Shown here in pieces: positions 33,946 through 42,729 of a DNA stretch of 64,000 nt. Source of the DNA: Serratia silvae (GTDB lineage: Bacteria > Pseudomonadota > Gammaproteobacteria > Enterobacterales > Enterobacteriaceae); assembly GCF_023282985.1 (NCBI RefSeq), contig NZ_JAGQDC010000016.1:62001-126000 (forward strand), in the 5' to 3' direction. Position numbers and translations under genes: made by a program. The notes beneath the pieces are model-generated. The model made no database searches, was not told the origin of the DNA, and was given only the letters and a program-made list of their open reading frames with translations. Numbering within the stretch: the stretch's first letter is position 1; every line of letters starts with the position of its first letter.

Positions 33946-35081
33946 GGGCGGGCTGGCGCTGCTTCAGCCACGCGTTCAGCAACGAGTGCCGCATCGCTTT
34001 TCGCCGGCCGGTGGTGCACTGGTTGGGGTGGATCTTCCCGTTGATCCTGTTTGGCCTGATCAGCAGTAACTTCTCGGAAGGGACCTTGCTCGATCTGCCG
34101 GTCTCGGTGGTGGATAACGATCACAGCCCGCTGTCAAAAAGCCTGATCCGCAGGCTGGATGCGGGTTCTCATGCCCATGTACAAACCTATGACGGCGGTC
34201 TTGATGAGTCGTTGCGCCGTCTGCGTAGCGCGCAGGATTATGCTTTGCTATCTATCCCTGCCGATTTTGAGGCGGACGCGCTGGCCGGTAATCAGCCGAG
34301 CGTGGTGTTGTATTACAACGCGCTGTTTTACGGTGCTGGCCTGTATTCTACTCAGGATTTCAGCGGCCTGATGACCGAGGTCAACGCCAATTACCGCTCG
34401 ATCATTGCCGGGGCCATGGGCAAATCGCTGCCGCCGCTGGCGGATGTCACCCTCAACTACGGCAGCCTGTTCAATGCCAGCGGCAGCTATATCTATTATC
34501 AGCAGTTTGCCGCCACCATTCATATGCTGCAGCTGTTTGTGGTTACCTGCATGATTTACGTGATGGCGCGCAGTAAATCTTTGCTGAAGGCTAAGCCCTT
34601 TAGCCTGGCACTGCTGGGGAAATTGGCCCCCTACACCCTGTGTTTTACCACCTTGCTGATGGTTGAGATTGCCGCGCTGGTGGGGGTTTTTGACGCTCGC
34701 GTTAGCGGCAACCCACTGTTTATGCTGATGATTGGCTTTTTCTACGTGATGGCGGCACAAAGCATCGGCCTGTTGCTGTATACCTTTACCGGCAGCGCCA
34801 TCACCGCCTATACCTTGATTGGTATGTTGGTGAGCATTGCACTGACTTTCTCTGGTATGGCAGTGCCTGAGCTTTCCATGCCGCTACCGGCGCGCATTAT
34901 TTCCAATATTGAGCCTCTTACCCACGCGCTGTATGCCATGTTTGACGTCTTCCTGCGGCAGGTGCCAGCCAGCGCCATCCTCAGCGTGTGTGCGCTGTTG
35001 GTGGTCTACCCGTTGGTGACCGCACTGTTGGTGCGTAACCGGCTGCTGAAGCGGCTGGCAAAAGAGGAGACGGTGGGATGA
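33927..35081 (+). CDS. ABC-2 type permease, first of a pair
   Basis: 384-residue inner-membrane permease of the YhhJ/YbhR type. One N-terminal helix (about 29-48), a large periplasmic domain containing LPVSVVDNDHSPLSKSLIRRLDAG, then five C-terminal helices (about 195-375). Overlaps the HlyD gene by 19 bases and the next permease by 4. The two permeases are paralogues sharing DLPVxVxDxDHSxxSxxLIRxLDA. No ATP-binding subunit is present next to them. Confidence 0.85.
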   Translation: MAMERVRAGWRCFSHAFSNECRIAFRRPVVHWLGWIFPLILFGLISSNFSEGTLLDLPVSVVDNDHSPLSKSLIRRLDAGSHAHVQTYDGGLDESLRRLRSAQDYALLSIPADFEADALAGNQPSVVLYYNALFYGAGLYSTQDFSGLMTEVNANYRSIIAGAMGKSLPPLADVTLNYGSLFNASGSYIYYQQFAATIHMLQLFVVTCMIYVMARSKSLLKAKPFSLALLGKLAPYTLCFTTLLMVEIAALVGVFDARVSGNPLFMLMIGFFYVMAAQSIGLLLYTFTGSAITAYTLIGMLVSIALTFSGMAVPELSMPLPARIISNIEPLTHALYAMFDVFLRQVPASAILSVCALLVVYPLVTALLVRNRLLKRLAKEETVG

Positions 35082-36220
35082 AAAGCTATTGGCTCACTTT
35101 CCGAAAAGTGTTGACGAGCATGTTGGAACGGCCGATGTGGCTGTTGCTGATCCTGTCGCTGTGCATCATGAGTATGGTTTATGCCAACCGCACAGTGTGG
35201 GATCTGCCGGTGGGGGTGATCGATCAGGATCACAGCACCGCCAGCCGCCAGCTTATCCGCCAGTTGGATGCCACCCCGAAGATCGCCATTCAAACCTACG
35301 ACAGCCTGGATGAGGCGAAACGCGATCTGGGTTGGCGCAAATTGTTTGCAGTGATCATCATGCCGGTGGATCTGGAGAAGAAGATCCTCAACGGCAAAAA
35401 CATCGAGATCCCGGTGTTCGGTGACGCGACCAACCGGCTGGCAAACGGCCAGATCCAGCTGGGCGTAGTGGCGGCCTACCAGCAGTTGCTGGGCCTGTAC
35501 AATACCTCACTGCTAATGCGCAGTGGTTTCAGTGAACGGCAAGCCCGGGTGATACTGACGCCGATCCAGGGCCAAACGCTGGACGTATTCAACCCCGGCA
35601 TCAGCTTTGCGGCGATTATCTTCCCTGGTTTGTTAGTGATGTTATTGCAGCACTCGCTGCTGATTGCCTGCGTGCGTGTCAGCATTGTGTTGAAAGGAAC
35701 GCCGGGCGGCAAGCCGTCGCTTCCTGTTTATCTGGGGGGATTGTCGGCTCTGCTGCCGATCTGGCTGTTCTTATCGATTGTGTTATTTGTACTGTGGCCC
35801 TGGGTCTTGGGCTATCGCCAGACTGCGACAATCCCCGAGATCTTGTTGCTGACCTTCCCGTTCCTGCTTGCGGTGCTTGGGCTAGGCAAGCTGGTGACCG
35901 AATGCTTGCGCAGTGTGGAGATGATTTACCTGACGTTGTCGTTTATCACCACCCCGGTATTTTACCTTTCTGGCACCATCTGGCCGCTGCAAGCGATGCC
36001 GCAGTGGGTCAGGGCGATATCCTCGATGATCCCCTCAACCTGGGCAACCAAAGCCATTGCTGACGTGAATCAGATGGGGCTATCGCTGCGTGATGTCGGC
36101 GGGGACGTTGCCATGCTGCTGCTATTGGGCGCGATTTATACGTTGATTGGTATTGGCGTCGGAGCTGTGCGCAATCGCGTGGGGCTACGTAATCTATTTC
36201 GTAAACGTCGGACTCCCTGA
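35078..36220 (+). CDS. ABC-2 type permease, second of a pair
   Basis: 380 residues; same plan as the preceding gene, with periplasmic segment WDLPVGVIDQDHSTASRQLIRQLDA. C-terminal helices run from about 175 to 365 and include the typical SGTIWPLQAMPQWVRAIS stretch. ATGA overlap with the first permease indicates a coupled heterodimer. Substrate unknown; related exporters handle drugs or hydrophobic compounds. The energising ATPase must be encoded elsewhere if the system is active. Confidence 0.85.
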   Translation: MKSYWLTFRKVLTSMLERPMWLLLILSLCIMSMVYANRTVWDLPVGVIDQDHSTASRQLIRQLDATPKIAIQTYDSLDEAKRDLGWRKLFAVIIMPVDLEKKILNGKNIEIPVFGDATNRLANGQIQLGVVAAYQQLLGLYNTSLLMRSGFSERQARVILTPIQGQTLDVFNPGISFAAIIFPGLLVMLLQHSLLIACVRVSIVLKGTPGGKPSLPVYLGGLSALLPIWLFLSIVLFVLWPWVLGYRQTATIPEILLLTFPFLLAVLGLGKLVTECLRSVEMIYLTLSFITTPVFYLSGTIWPLQAMPQWVRAISSMIPSTWATKAIADVNQMGLSLRDVGGDVAMLLLLGAIYTLIGIGVGAVRNRVGLRNLFRKRRTP

Positions 36221-36227
36221 TAACCAT

Positions 36228-36252
36228 GGGGCCAGAATGCTGGCCCCTTCTG
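36228..36252. terminator. Bidirectional terminator between the exporter and ubiV
   Basis: Stem GGGGCCAG (36228-36235)/CTGGCCCC (36240-36247) with an AATG loop, followed by TTCTG. Convergent gene ends on either side. Confidence 0.9.
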
Positions 36253-36255
36253 TTA

Positions 36256-37134
36256 TTACTGCACCAGTTCCAGCCCGGCTACGCGCCGCCAGTAGCCGTT
36301 GCATTCTGCGTTATCGGTTAACGTCAGCGGCAGTGTACCTTGCTCATTAGCACGGAAGCTGTCGAGCATCGCCAGTGTTTCTACGCCCTGTGGCGATAGA
36401 CGTACAATATCTACCACTCCCTGCATGCTAGCCAGTTCGTTGCCCAGGTTGTAACAGTAACCGCTCATGGTCTGGATACCGTTGAGCACAAACACCTGTT
36501 GGTTCTCTTGAGAGTTGACGATGCGCCCCTGTGGATATTTGATGCAGCAGGTTTCGCATTCATCCTTGCCCCGGTTTTCTGAGCGTGCAGTAAAGCAGCG
36601 CGCGGAATAGGCCAGTGGCAAATGGCCGTAACTCAACACTTCCACTTCAAACCCTTGGCGGAACCCCAGTTCATCACATTGCTGTAGTAAGTTCACCAGC
36701 CAGTCGCGCGAAAGCTCCACCGGCATGCACCAGCGCATCATGCCCTGCTTGTGCAGCAGGCGCAGAGTGTAGGCGTTGTAGCAATTGAGGGCATGCCCGG
36801 CGACAAACGGCAAACTGCGATCCGCTGCCATATTCACCGTACCAAGATCGTTGGCTTCGATCAGGAATTCCCCGTTCTCCACATAACGCTTCAGTTCATT
36901 CAGTTCTGAAGGTGCCTGTAGCAGGGCCAGGGTTGAGATCACCACCTGCTTGCCAGACTTGGCGATCTCCTGCGCCAGTGCCAGCCAGTCTGCCACTTTC
37001 ATTTCACGCCGCTTGGTACACACGCTCTCGCCAAGATAGATGATATCGGCGCTACTGCTCATCGCCTGCTGATAAAAGGCTTCTATCTCGCTGTTTGGCC
37101 AGTAGTAAAGCACCGGGCCTAATGCATATTTCAT
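36256..37134 (-). CDS. ubiV: O2-independent ubiquinone hydroxylation protein UbiV
   Basis: U32-peptidase-like iron-sulfur protein that, with UbiU, hydroxylates the ubiquinone ring without oxygen. 292 residues from ATG 37134 (MKYALGPVLYYWP), the E. coli (YhbV) length. Cluster cysteines are visible: one in GESVCTKRR (about 39) and a group in ARCFTAR...DECETCCIKYP (about 180-197). Nine bases downstream of ubiU on the same strand. Confidence 0.95.
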   Translation of the reverse strand: MKYALGPVLYYWPNSEIEAFYQQAMSSSADIIYLGESVCTKRREMKVADWLALAQEIAKSGKQVVISTLALLQAPSELNELKRYVENGEFLIEANDLGTVNMAADRSLPFVAGHALNCYNAYTLRLLHKQGMMRWCMPVELSRDWLVNLLQQCDELGFRQGFEVEVLSYGHLPLAYSARCFTARSENRGKDECETCCIKYPQGRIVNSQENQQVFVLNGIQTMSGYCYNLGNELASMQGVVDIVRLSPQGVETLAMLDSFRANEQGTLPLTLTDNAECNGYWRRVAGLELVQ

Positions 37135-37142
37135 GGGTTCTC

Positions 37143-38138
37143 CTACTGCCATTTACGGTGGTATGCGCCAAGCGTGGTCTGGGTACCTTCGGACATGGCG
37201 CCGAGCGTTTCCATCCAGGCGGCGTCGGCTTGATAGCCAGCCGGGTTGGCCATACAGCGATCGATCGCCTGGCGCCAGACGCGCGCAACCTGGCTGACAT
37301 AGGCAGGGCTGCGTTGGCGGCCTTCGATCTTCACGGAGGCAATATTGGCGGCCAGTAACTCTGGCAACAATTCCAGCGTATTCAGGCTGGTGGGTTCTTC
37401 CAGCGGGTGATAGAGCACGTTATCTACCAGATAGCGGCCTTTACACAGCGTTGGGTAACCGGCGTTCTCGCCGTCCTGATAGCGATCGATCAGCACGTCA
37501 TTCAGGCGCGATTCCATCCCCTGTGGCGTTTGTTGCCATCGTACAAAACGGGCCGGTGAGCAGGCGCCTACGGTATTGGGCGATTCTCCTGTCAGATAGG
37601 AGGAAAGATAACAGCGCCCTTCGGCCATGATGCACAGGCTGCCAAAGGCGAACACTTCCAACGGCACCGGGCTGGTGCGTGATAGTTGCTTCACCTGGTG
37701 CATCGACAGCACTCGCGGCAGCACCACGCGGGCAACATCAAAGTGGCGCTGATAAAAACGGATGGCTTCTTCATTGGTCGCAGAGGCTTGCACCGAAACA
37801 TGGCGCTCCACCTGCGGATAACGTTCCGCTGCGTACTCCAGCATCGCCAAATCTGCCAGGATCAGCGCGTCGGCCCCCAACTGTGCGGCCATATCCACGG
37901 CGCGCTGCCAGCGGGCGTAACCATCGGGGTGAGCAAAGGTGTTGATGGCGATATGCAACTTGCGGCCATGCCGGTGCACATAGTCAGCCGCTTCCTGCAG
38001 CTTCTTCTCGGTAAAGTTCAGCCCGGCAAAGTGGCGCGCATTGGTATCGTCTTTCAGGCCGATGTAAACGGCATCTGCGCCATTATCTACCGCGGCTTTC
38101 AAGGCTGGCAGGTTGCCAGCGGGGCAAAGCAGCTCCAT
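37143..38138 (-). CDS. ubiU: O2-independent ubiquinone hydroxylation protein UbiU
   Basis: 331-residue U32-family partner of UbiV (E. coli YhbU). [4Fe-4S] cysteines lie in GSLCIMAEGRCYLSS, GACSPARF and TLCKGRY (about 169-232). N-terminal barrel start MELLCPAGNLPALKAAVDNGADAVYIG. Divergent from ubiT, so all three anaerobic ubiquinone genes share one control region. Confidence 0.95.
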   Translation of the reverse strand: MELLCPAGNLPALKAAVDNGADAVYIGLKDDTNARHFAGLNFTEKKLQEAADYVHRHGRKLHIAINTFAHPDGYARWQRAVDMAAQLGADALILADLAMLEYAAERYPQVERHVSVQASATNEEAIRFYQRHFDVARVVLPRVLSMHQVKQLSRTSPVPLEVFAFGSLCIMAEGRCYLSSYLTGESPNTVGACSPARFVRWQQTPQGMESRLNDVLIDRYQDGENAGYPTLCKGRYLVDNVLYHPLEEPTSLNTLELLPELLAANIASVKIEGRQRSPAYVSQVARVWRQAIDRCMANPAGYQADAAWMETLGAMSEGTQTTLGAYHRKWQ

Positions 38139-38425
38139 AGATCTATCCTGATTCAGCCGTACACCTGGCCAGGTATACGCTGTGATAAACGTTGCCGGGT
38201 GATTGATTCGCCTGGCAATGATGTAAACGGGGAGACAATTTTAGTGAACCCAAGGTTAACAAGCTTTGATTTGAGGCAGATTCTGGCGTATTGATATTGA
38301 TGCGCTTACTTGAAATGTGCAGGGAAAGATGAGCGTTAATTGCACCATTTTTTGATATAGACCGGTTACGCGTAGCCGCAATGTGGCAAAATAACCTCAG
38401 ACTGAGTAGAAAGGAGTGAATAACA
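38139..38425. promoter_or_regulatory. ubiUV/ubiT divergent control region
   Basis: 287 bases with several TTGAT half-sites (38203, 38266, 38291, 38352) of the kind used by FNR, none with a clean ATCAA partner. FNR control of ubiUV is reported in E. coli; here it is only a possibility. Confidence 0.3.
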
Positions 38426-38947
38426 GTGTTGGAAAAACTACGAGCACGCATTGTGCGTCAAGGGCCGTCGCTGTTGCGCGTACCGTTAAAATTCACGCCG
38501 TTTGCTCTGCAGCGTCAGATTTTGCAACAGGTACTGAGCTGGCAGTTTCGTCAGGCGCTGGCTGAGGGGGATTTGGAATTTCTTGAATCGCGCTGGCTAA
38601 AGATCGAAGTGCGCGATCTGGCTCTGCAATGGTTTATGACGGTAGAAAACGATAGGCTGGTGGTGAGCCAACAGGCTGAGGCGGACGTCAGCTTCAGCGG
38701 CGAAGCCAACGATCTGATCTTGATTGCGGCACGTAAGCAAGATCCCGATACGCTGTTTTTCCAGCGTCGGTTGCAGATTGAAGGAGATACCGAATTGGGC
38801 CTGTATGTAAAAAATCTGATGGACGCTATCGATCTGGATGCGATGCCTACGCCGTTACGCGTTGGGCTGCTGCGGTTAGCGGACTTTGTGGAAGCAGGTT
38901 TGCAGGAGGGCACGGTGCAAACTTCCCGTGTGCCGCAACCATGCTGA
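38426..38947 (+). CDS. ubiT: Ubiquinone anaerobic biosynthesis accessory factor UbiT
   Basis: SCP2-domain lipid-binding protein that supports ubiquinone synthesis without oxygen (E. coli YhbT). 173 residues, GTG start 38426 with AAGGAG about ten bases upstream. Conserved QVLSWQFRQAL, ARKQDPDTLFFQRRLQIEGDTELGLYVKNLMDA. Overlaps yhbS by seven bases. Confidence 0.94.
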   Translation: MLEKLRARIVRQGPSLLRVPLKFTPFALQRQILQQVLSWQFRQALAEGDLEFLESRWLKIEVRDLALQWFMTVENDRLVVSQQAEADVSFSGEANDLILIAARKQDPDTLFFQRRLQIEGDTELGLYVKNLMDAIDLDAMPTPLRVGLLRLADFVEAGLQEGTVQTSRVPQPC

Positions 38948-39444
38948 TCCGCGTTGAAATTCCGGTAGATGCCGCAGGTATTGATGCGCTGTTGCGTAAC
39001 GCTTTTGGCCGGGATGACGAAGCCGATCTGGTGCAACAACTGCGTGAAGACGGGTTGCTGACGTTGGGCATCGTTGCTACCGACGAAGAGGGTGGCGTGG
39101 TCGGTTATGCCGCTTTCAGCCCGGTTGACGTGGCTGGTGAGGATCGTCAGTGGGTTGGTCTTGCGCCGCTGGCGGTAGAAGAAAGCCTGCGTCGCCAAGG
39201 TTTGGCCGAAAAGCTGGTTTACGAAGGCCTAGATGCGTTGAATGAGTTCGGCTATGCCGCCGTAGTGGTGCTGGGCGAACCGGCTTACTACGGGCGTTTC
39301 GGCTTTAAAACGGCTGCCCAGTTCGATCTGCATTGCCGCTGGCCAGGAACGGAAGCCGCATTCCAGGTTTATCCGCTGGCGGAAGACGCGCTGAGCGGTG
39401 TGAATGGGCTGGTGGAGTATTCAGAGCCTTTTAATCGGTTTTAA
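38941..39444 (+). CDS. yhbS: GNAT N-acetyltransferase YhbS
   Basis: 167-residue GNAT-fold protein. Acetyl-CoA site pattern [24 protein letters not shown] (about 78-101), then [15 protein letters not shown]. Orthologue of E. coli YhbS in the same ubiT-yhbS-yhbQ order. The target molecule is not established. Convergent with yhbQ and overlapping it by four bases. Confidence 0.93.
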   Translation: MLIRVEIPVDAAGIDALLRNAFGRDDEADLVQQLREDGLLTLGIVATDEEGGVVGYAAFSPVDVAGEDRQWVGLAPLAVEESLRRQGLAEKLVYEGLDALNEFGYAAVVVLGEPAYYGRFGFKTAAQFDLHCRWPGTEAAFQVYPLAEDALSGVNGLVEYSEPFNRF

Positions 39445-39731
39445 CTAACCACTGGCAGTAGATATTCCAATGAGAGGGGCGGATTAACTATCAGCTCCTC
39501 TTTTTGCTTTTTGCTCAACTGCTTCACCCGATACTCCAGCCGCAAAGCCATCGAGCGATCCCCCACCTGGCAGTGAAAAACCAGTTCCAGCTCACCTTTG
39601 CCGCGCAAGGCTTTGGCTCCTTTACCGGCTTGATGCTGCGCCGTTCGTCGGGTGACGTCTGTCGTGATGCCGGTATACAGCATCCCGCTGGTCATTCGGA
39701 GCATATAGAGATGCCAGATTGTTTCGTTCAT
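39441..39731 (-). CDS. yhbQ: GIY-YIG nuclease-family protein YhbQ
   Basis: 96 residues with a single GIY-YIG domain: [23 protein letters not shown] includes the LYTGIT core and catalytic-type arginine, with a conserved glutamate in [12 protein letters not shown]. coli YhbQ has been linked to DNA damage responses. Neighbour of yhbS as in E. coli; yhbP, its usual neighbour, now lies 7 kb away beyond the CRISPR array and the ornithine genes. Confidence 0.93.
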   Translation of the reverse strand: MNETIWHLYMLRMTSGMLYTGITTDVTRRTAQHQAGKGAKALRGKGELELVFHCQVGDRSMALRLEYRVKQLSKKQKEELIVNPPLSLEYLLPVVS

Positions 39732-39811
39732 AACGGCCTGCGTAAATTTTCGGTGATTATTCTGGCGAGAGGACGTGCTATTTTTCAGCGTTACTCGCTA
39801 GAGTTCAACTA

Positions 39812-39964
39812 ATAAATCTTTCAGTCCGCCGCAGACCCTATTTTTTGGGGGTTAGCTAAGTCATTGATTTTAAGTGAAGGATAATGGTGGGCAAGAAAAA
39901 GGGTTTTTCTTCTTTTAATCGGGTTATACTTTTCAGATCAGACGATTAGCGTTAGTCTGTAACA
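39812..39964 (+). promoter_or_regulatory. CRISPR leader
   Basis: AT-rich, gene-free stretch immediately before the first perfect repeat, with a possible -10 element TTATACT at 39924-39930. The degenerate repeat is at the far end of the array, so this side is the leader and transcription runs rightward. Confidence 0.75.
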
Positions 39965-41133
39965 GTTCACTGCCGTACAGGCAGCTTAGAAATCTACAAT
40001 GACGCGCGGAATCTGGAACTTGGTGTTCACTGCCGTACAGGCAGCTTAGAAATATCAAGTTACCGCAGAGGAAAGAAGCAATTGGTTCACTGCCGTACAG
40101 GCAGCTTAGAAAAGCATAAGTACGCATAGCGCCACCGTTAAGCCGTTCACTGCCGTACAGGCAGCTTAGAAATGACAGAAAAAATCACCGAGCTCGAAAA
40201 GACCGTTCACTGCCGTACAGGCAGCTTAGAAAAGGCGAACGGAGCGAGACAGCGGCATCAGGTCGTTCACTGCCGTACAGGCAGCTTAGAAAAGAAATGA
40301 ACAGGCTCAATCTAACGCCCATCTTGTTCACTGCCGTACAGGCAGCTTAGAAATGCATGAGCAAACCAGACTGGGGGGCGCTGCAGTTCACTGCCGTACA
40401 GGCAGCTTAGAAATATCTGGCCGATGCCATTGTGTTGAACGCACAGTTCACTGCCGTACAGGCAGCTTAGAAATAGATTCTAAGCTGTGAAGTAGTCGAA
40501 GCCCGGTTCACTGCCGTACAGGCAGCTTAGAAAACTACGCGGGCTTAGTTCCTACGTATTGGCGAGTTCACTGCCGTACAGGCAGCTTAGAAAGATATTC
40601 CGCCTGATCGGTTGTTTGCGCCGACGTTCACTGCCGTACAGGCAGCTTAGAAAATCAAATGTGTATGACCTGGCATCCAGTTTCGGTTCACTGCCGTACA
40701 GGCAGCTTAGAAACCACTTCGGTGGGGTTTTTGCTTTCTGCATTATGTTCACTGCCGTACAGGCAGCTTAGAAAGGATCGCACTCAGCGTAGATAGCTGC
40801 GAAAGTGTTCACTGCCGTACAGGCAGCTTAGAAATATTGTCCACGAACTAAGGCGTGTACTAAGGGGTTCACTGCCGTACAGGCAGCTTAGAAATGCTCC
40901 CTGACGCTACAGAACCCGCTGAATAAGTTCACTGCCGTACAGGCAGCTTAGAAACGGTGAAGCGCGGAACAGTTGACCAAGTTAAGTTCACTGCCGTACA
41001 GGCAGCTTAGAAACATCTGAACGAAAGCATTAATCAAGCTGTTTGGTTCACTGCCGTACAGGCAGCTTAGAAAATAGTCATTTCCTCATTATTTTGCGTT
41101 ATCTCGTTCACTGCCGTACAGGCAGCAAAGTAA
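39965..41133 (+). CRISPR. Type I-F CRISPR array, 20 repeats, 19 spacers
   Basis: 28-base repeat beginning GTTCACTGCCGTACAGGCAG and ending CTTAGAAA, the I-F (Csy4-type) form: CTGCC/GGCAG hairpin with an eight-base 3' handle. Repeats start at 39965, 40025, 40085, 40145, 40205, 40265, 40326, 40386, 40446, 40506, 40566, 40626, 40686, 40747, 40807, 40867, 40927, 40986, 41046 and 41106. Spacers are 32 bases, with 33 for numbers 6 and 13 and 31 for number 17. The first 19 repeats are identical; the last ends GCAAAGTAA and is the degenerate trailer repeat. No cas gene occurs in the window. No spacer obviously matches elsewhere in it. Confidence 0.98.
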
Positions 41134-41134
41134 C

Positions 41135-41164
41135 AAGAAAGGGCGCCGAAACGCCCGTTTCTTT
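41135..41164. terminator. Hairpin between CRISPR array and potE
   Basis: AAGAAAGGGCG pairs with CGCCC-G-TTTCTTT around CCGAAA. Can terminate both the array transcript and potE, which converge here. Confidence 0.75.
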
Positions 41165-41180
41165 CACCCAACCAATAAAC

Positions 41181-42497
41181 TCAACCGTGCTTTTCAGCCA
41201 TCTCAAAGCGAGGTGAAACCAACCCATACAAAGTCCAGCCGAAGAATGTAGCAATAGCGCCCCACATCATCGCCTCCTCGCCGGAGCTGTACAGCGCATA
41301 GAAGCTATATAACGCCCCAATCACGGCAATCACGTTGGCAATACGCGCCTTATTCTCTGGTACTTTGGCCACTTTCTGGATAATGATCAGCGCGGCCATC
41401 GACAGAATGTACGGAATAATATTGGTCACTACGGCCAGGTTAACCAGCACGTTAAACTGCTTATTCAGCGACGGGCTGATGGTCATCAGCGACATCACGC
41501 TCTGAATAATCACGATGGTCAGCATGCCTTTCACTGGCGCGTCAGATTTACTGACTTTAGAGAAGATTTTCGGGAAGAAACCACTGTCGGCAGAAGATTT
41601 GAATACCTGGGCGATAGTGAACTGCCAGCCCAGCAGTGACCCAACGCAGGACATGATCATCAACGCCATGATGATTTTACCCACGGTTGGGTTGAACATA
41701 TGCGAGAACGCCAGGCCAAACGGAGCCGTTGAGTTAGCCAGTTCCATGTTCGGCACGATACCTGCGATCACGTTGGTGGAAACAATGTAGATCACTGCGG
41801 CACCCAGCGTGCCCCCAAGCACGGCGATAGGCACGTTACGTTCCGGGTTTTCCACCACGTCGGTATTGGCGCAGGCAGACTCCAGACCCAGGAAGGCCCA
41901 CAAGGTCATCGAGATAGAAGACCCGATGGCTTCAAAGGTAGGCACCGCATGCGGATTCCAGGCGGCTATATAGGCGGTGCCACTGAACCAGTACCAACCG
42001 ATAATCGAGATGCCGACTACCGGGATAATCACTCCCCAGACGGTGATCCCGCTGATCTGCCCGGTGATGCGTGCGCCACCGAAGTTGGCAACCGTAGCCA
42101 GCCACAGTACGGCGATAGTGGCAATACAGATGCCGAGCGGTGTCAATGCCACACCGAACAGCTCGGTGCCATAACCCACGGCGGAAATGGCGATGGCGAT
42201 GTTAGCGATCAACAGCGAAACACCGTAGGTGTAGTTGGCCATAAAATTGCCGGATTTCCCGAAGGCGTACTCGGCATAGCCGCCCATCCCGCCGGATTTA
42301 CGGCTGAACATGCCGCATTTGGCAAACGCATAGGCCAAGGCCATCGAGCCTACGGCGGTCACCAGCCAGGAAACGATGGAGATCGTCCCCACTTCGGCCA
42401 GCTTGGTAGGCAGCATAATTATGCCGGATCCCATCATATTGACCGCTGTCAGGATCGTTAATTGCACAACCCCCATTTTATTATTGGATTTGCTCAT
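41181..42497 (-). CDS. potE: Putrescine-ornithine antiporter PotE
   Basis: APC-superfamily transporter with about 12 transmembrane helices, exchanging putrescine for ornithine and so helping consume protons with SpeF. 438 residues from ATG 42497 (MSKSNNKMGVVQLTILTAVNMMGSGIIMLP). GSGI in helix 1 and the FLGLESACANTDVVENPERNVP segment are conserved. Downstream of speF on the same strand, with an ERIC element and a hairpin in the 232-base gap. Confidence 0.95.
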   Translation of the reverse strand: MSKSNNKMGVVQLTILTAVNMMGSGIIMLPTKLAEVGTISIVSWLVTAVGSMALAYAFAKCGMFSRKSGGMGGYAEYAFGKSGNFMANYTYGVSLLIANIAIAISAVGYGTELFGVALTPLGICIATIAVLWLATVANFGGARITGQISGITVWGVIIPVVGISIIGWYWFSGTAYIAAWNPHAVPTFEAIGSSISMTLWAFLGLESACANTDVVENPERNVPIAVLGGTLGAAVIYIVSTNVIAGIVPNMELANSTAPFGLAFSHMFNPTVGKIIMALMIMSCVGSLLGWQFTIAQVFKSSADSGFFPKIFSKVSKSDAPVKGMLTIVIIQSVMSLMTISPSLNKQFNVLVNLAVVTNIIPYILSMAALIIIQKVAKVPENKARIANVIAVIGALYSFYALYSSGEEAMMWGAIATFFGWTLYGLVSPRFEMAEKHG

Positions 42498-42526
42498 GAT
42501 CGTTCTCGCTCTTATATTCCTCAAAT

Positions 42527-42655
42527 TATACCCGTCGTCTTTCAAGCTGCAGCGTTGTTACCTGCGCTATCTCACCCTAGTCACTTACAAAAACGTAAGC
42601 TCCTGGGGATGAGATAGCTTGTCGCCTAGCTGCAACTTGAAATCCATAGGGTATG
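42527..42655. repeat. ERIC element (full length)
   Basis: About 129 bases. Ends TATACCCGTCGTCTTTCAAG and CTTGAAATCCATAGGGTATG; the core CTCACCCTAGTCACTTAC...GTAAGCTCCTGGGGATGAG is the ERIC core inverted repeat. Located inside the speF-potE intercistronic region, so it is transcribed as part of the mRNA and could fold into a long hairpin. Confidence 0.93.
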
Positions 42656-42693
42656 GATTCTTTTTGAAATCTGAGGAATATCTAAATATGTCT

Positions 42694-42715
42694 GGCGGCA
42701 TGGAAATATGCCGCC
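42694..42715 (-). terminator. Hairpin after speF
   Basis: GGCGGCAT (42694-42701) with ATGCCGCC (42708-42715), 14 bases after the speF stop. No strong T-run on the transcribed strand; more likely an mRNA-processing or attenuation hairpin before potE than a complete terminator. Confidence 0.45.
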
Positions 42716-42729
42716 TCCGGTAAAGTTAA

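Noticed and set aside
39933-40752. Minus-strand open frames with repeated FLSCLYGSE peptide inside the CRISPR region
   Set aside because: The peptide repeat is only the translated CRISPR repeat on the opposite strand.
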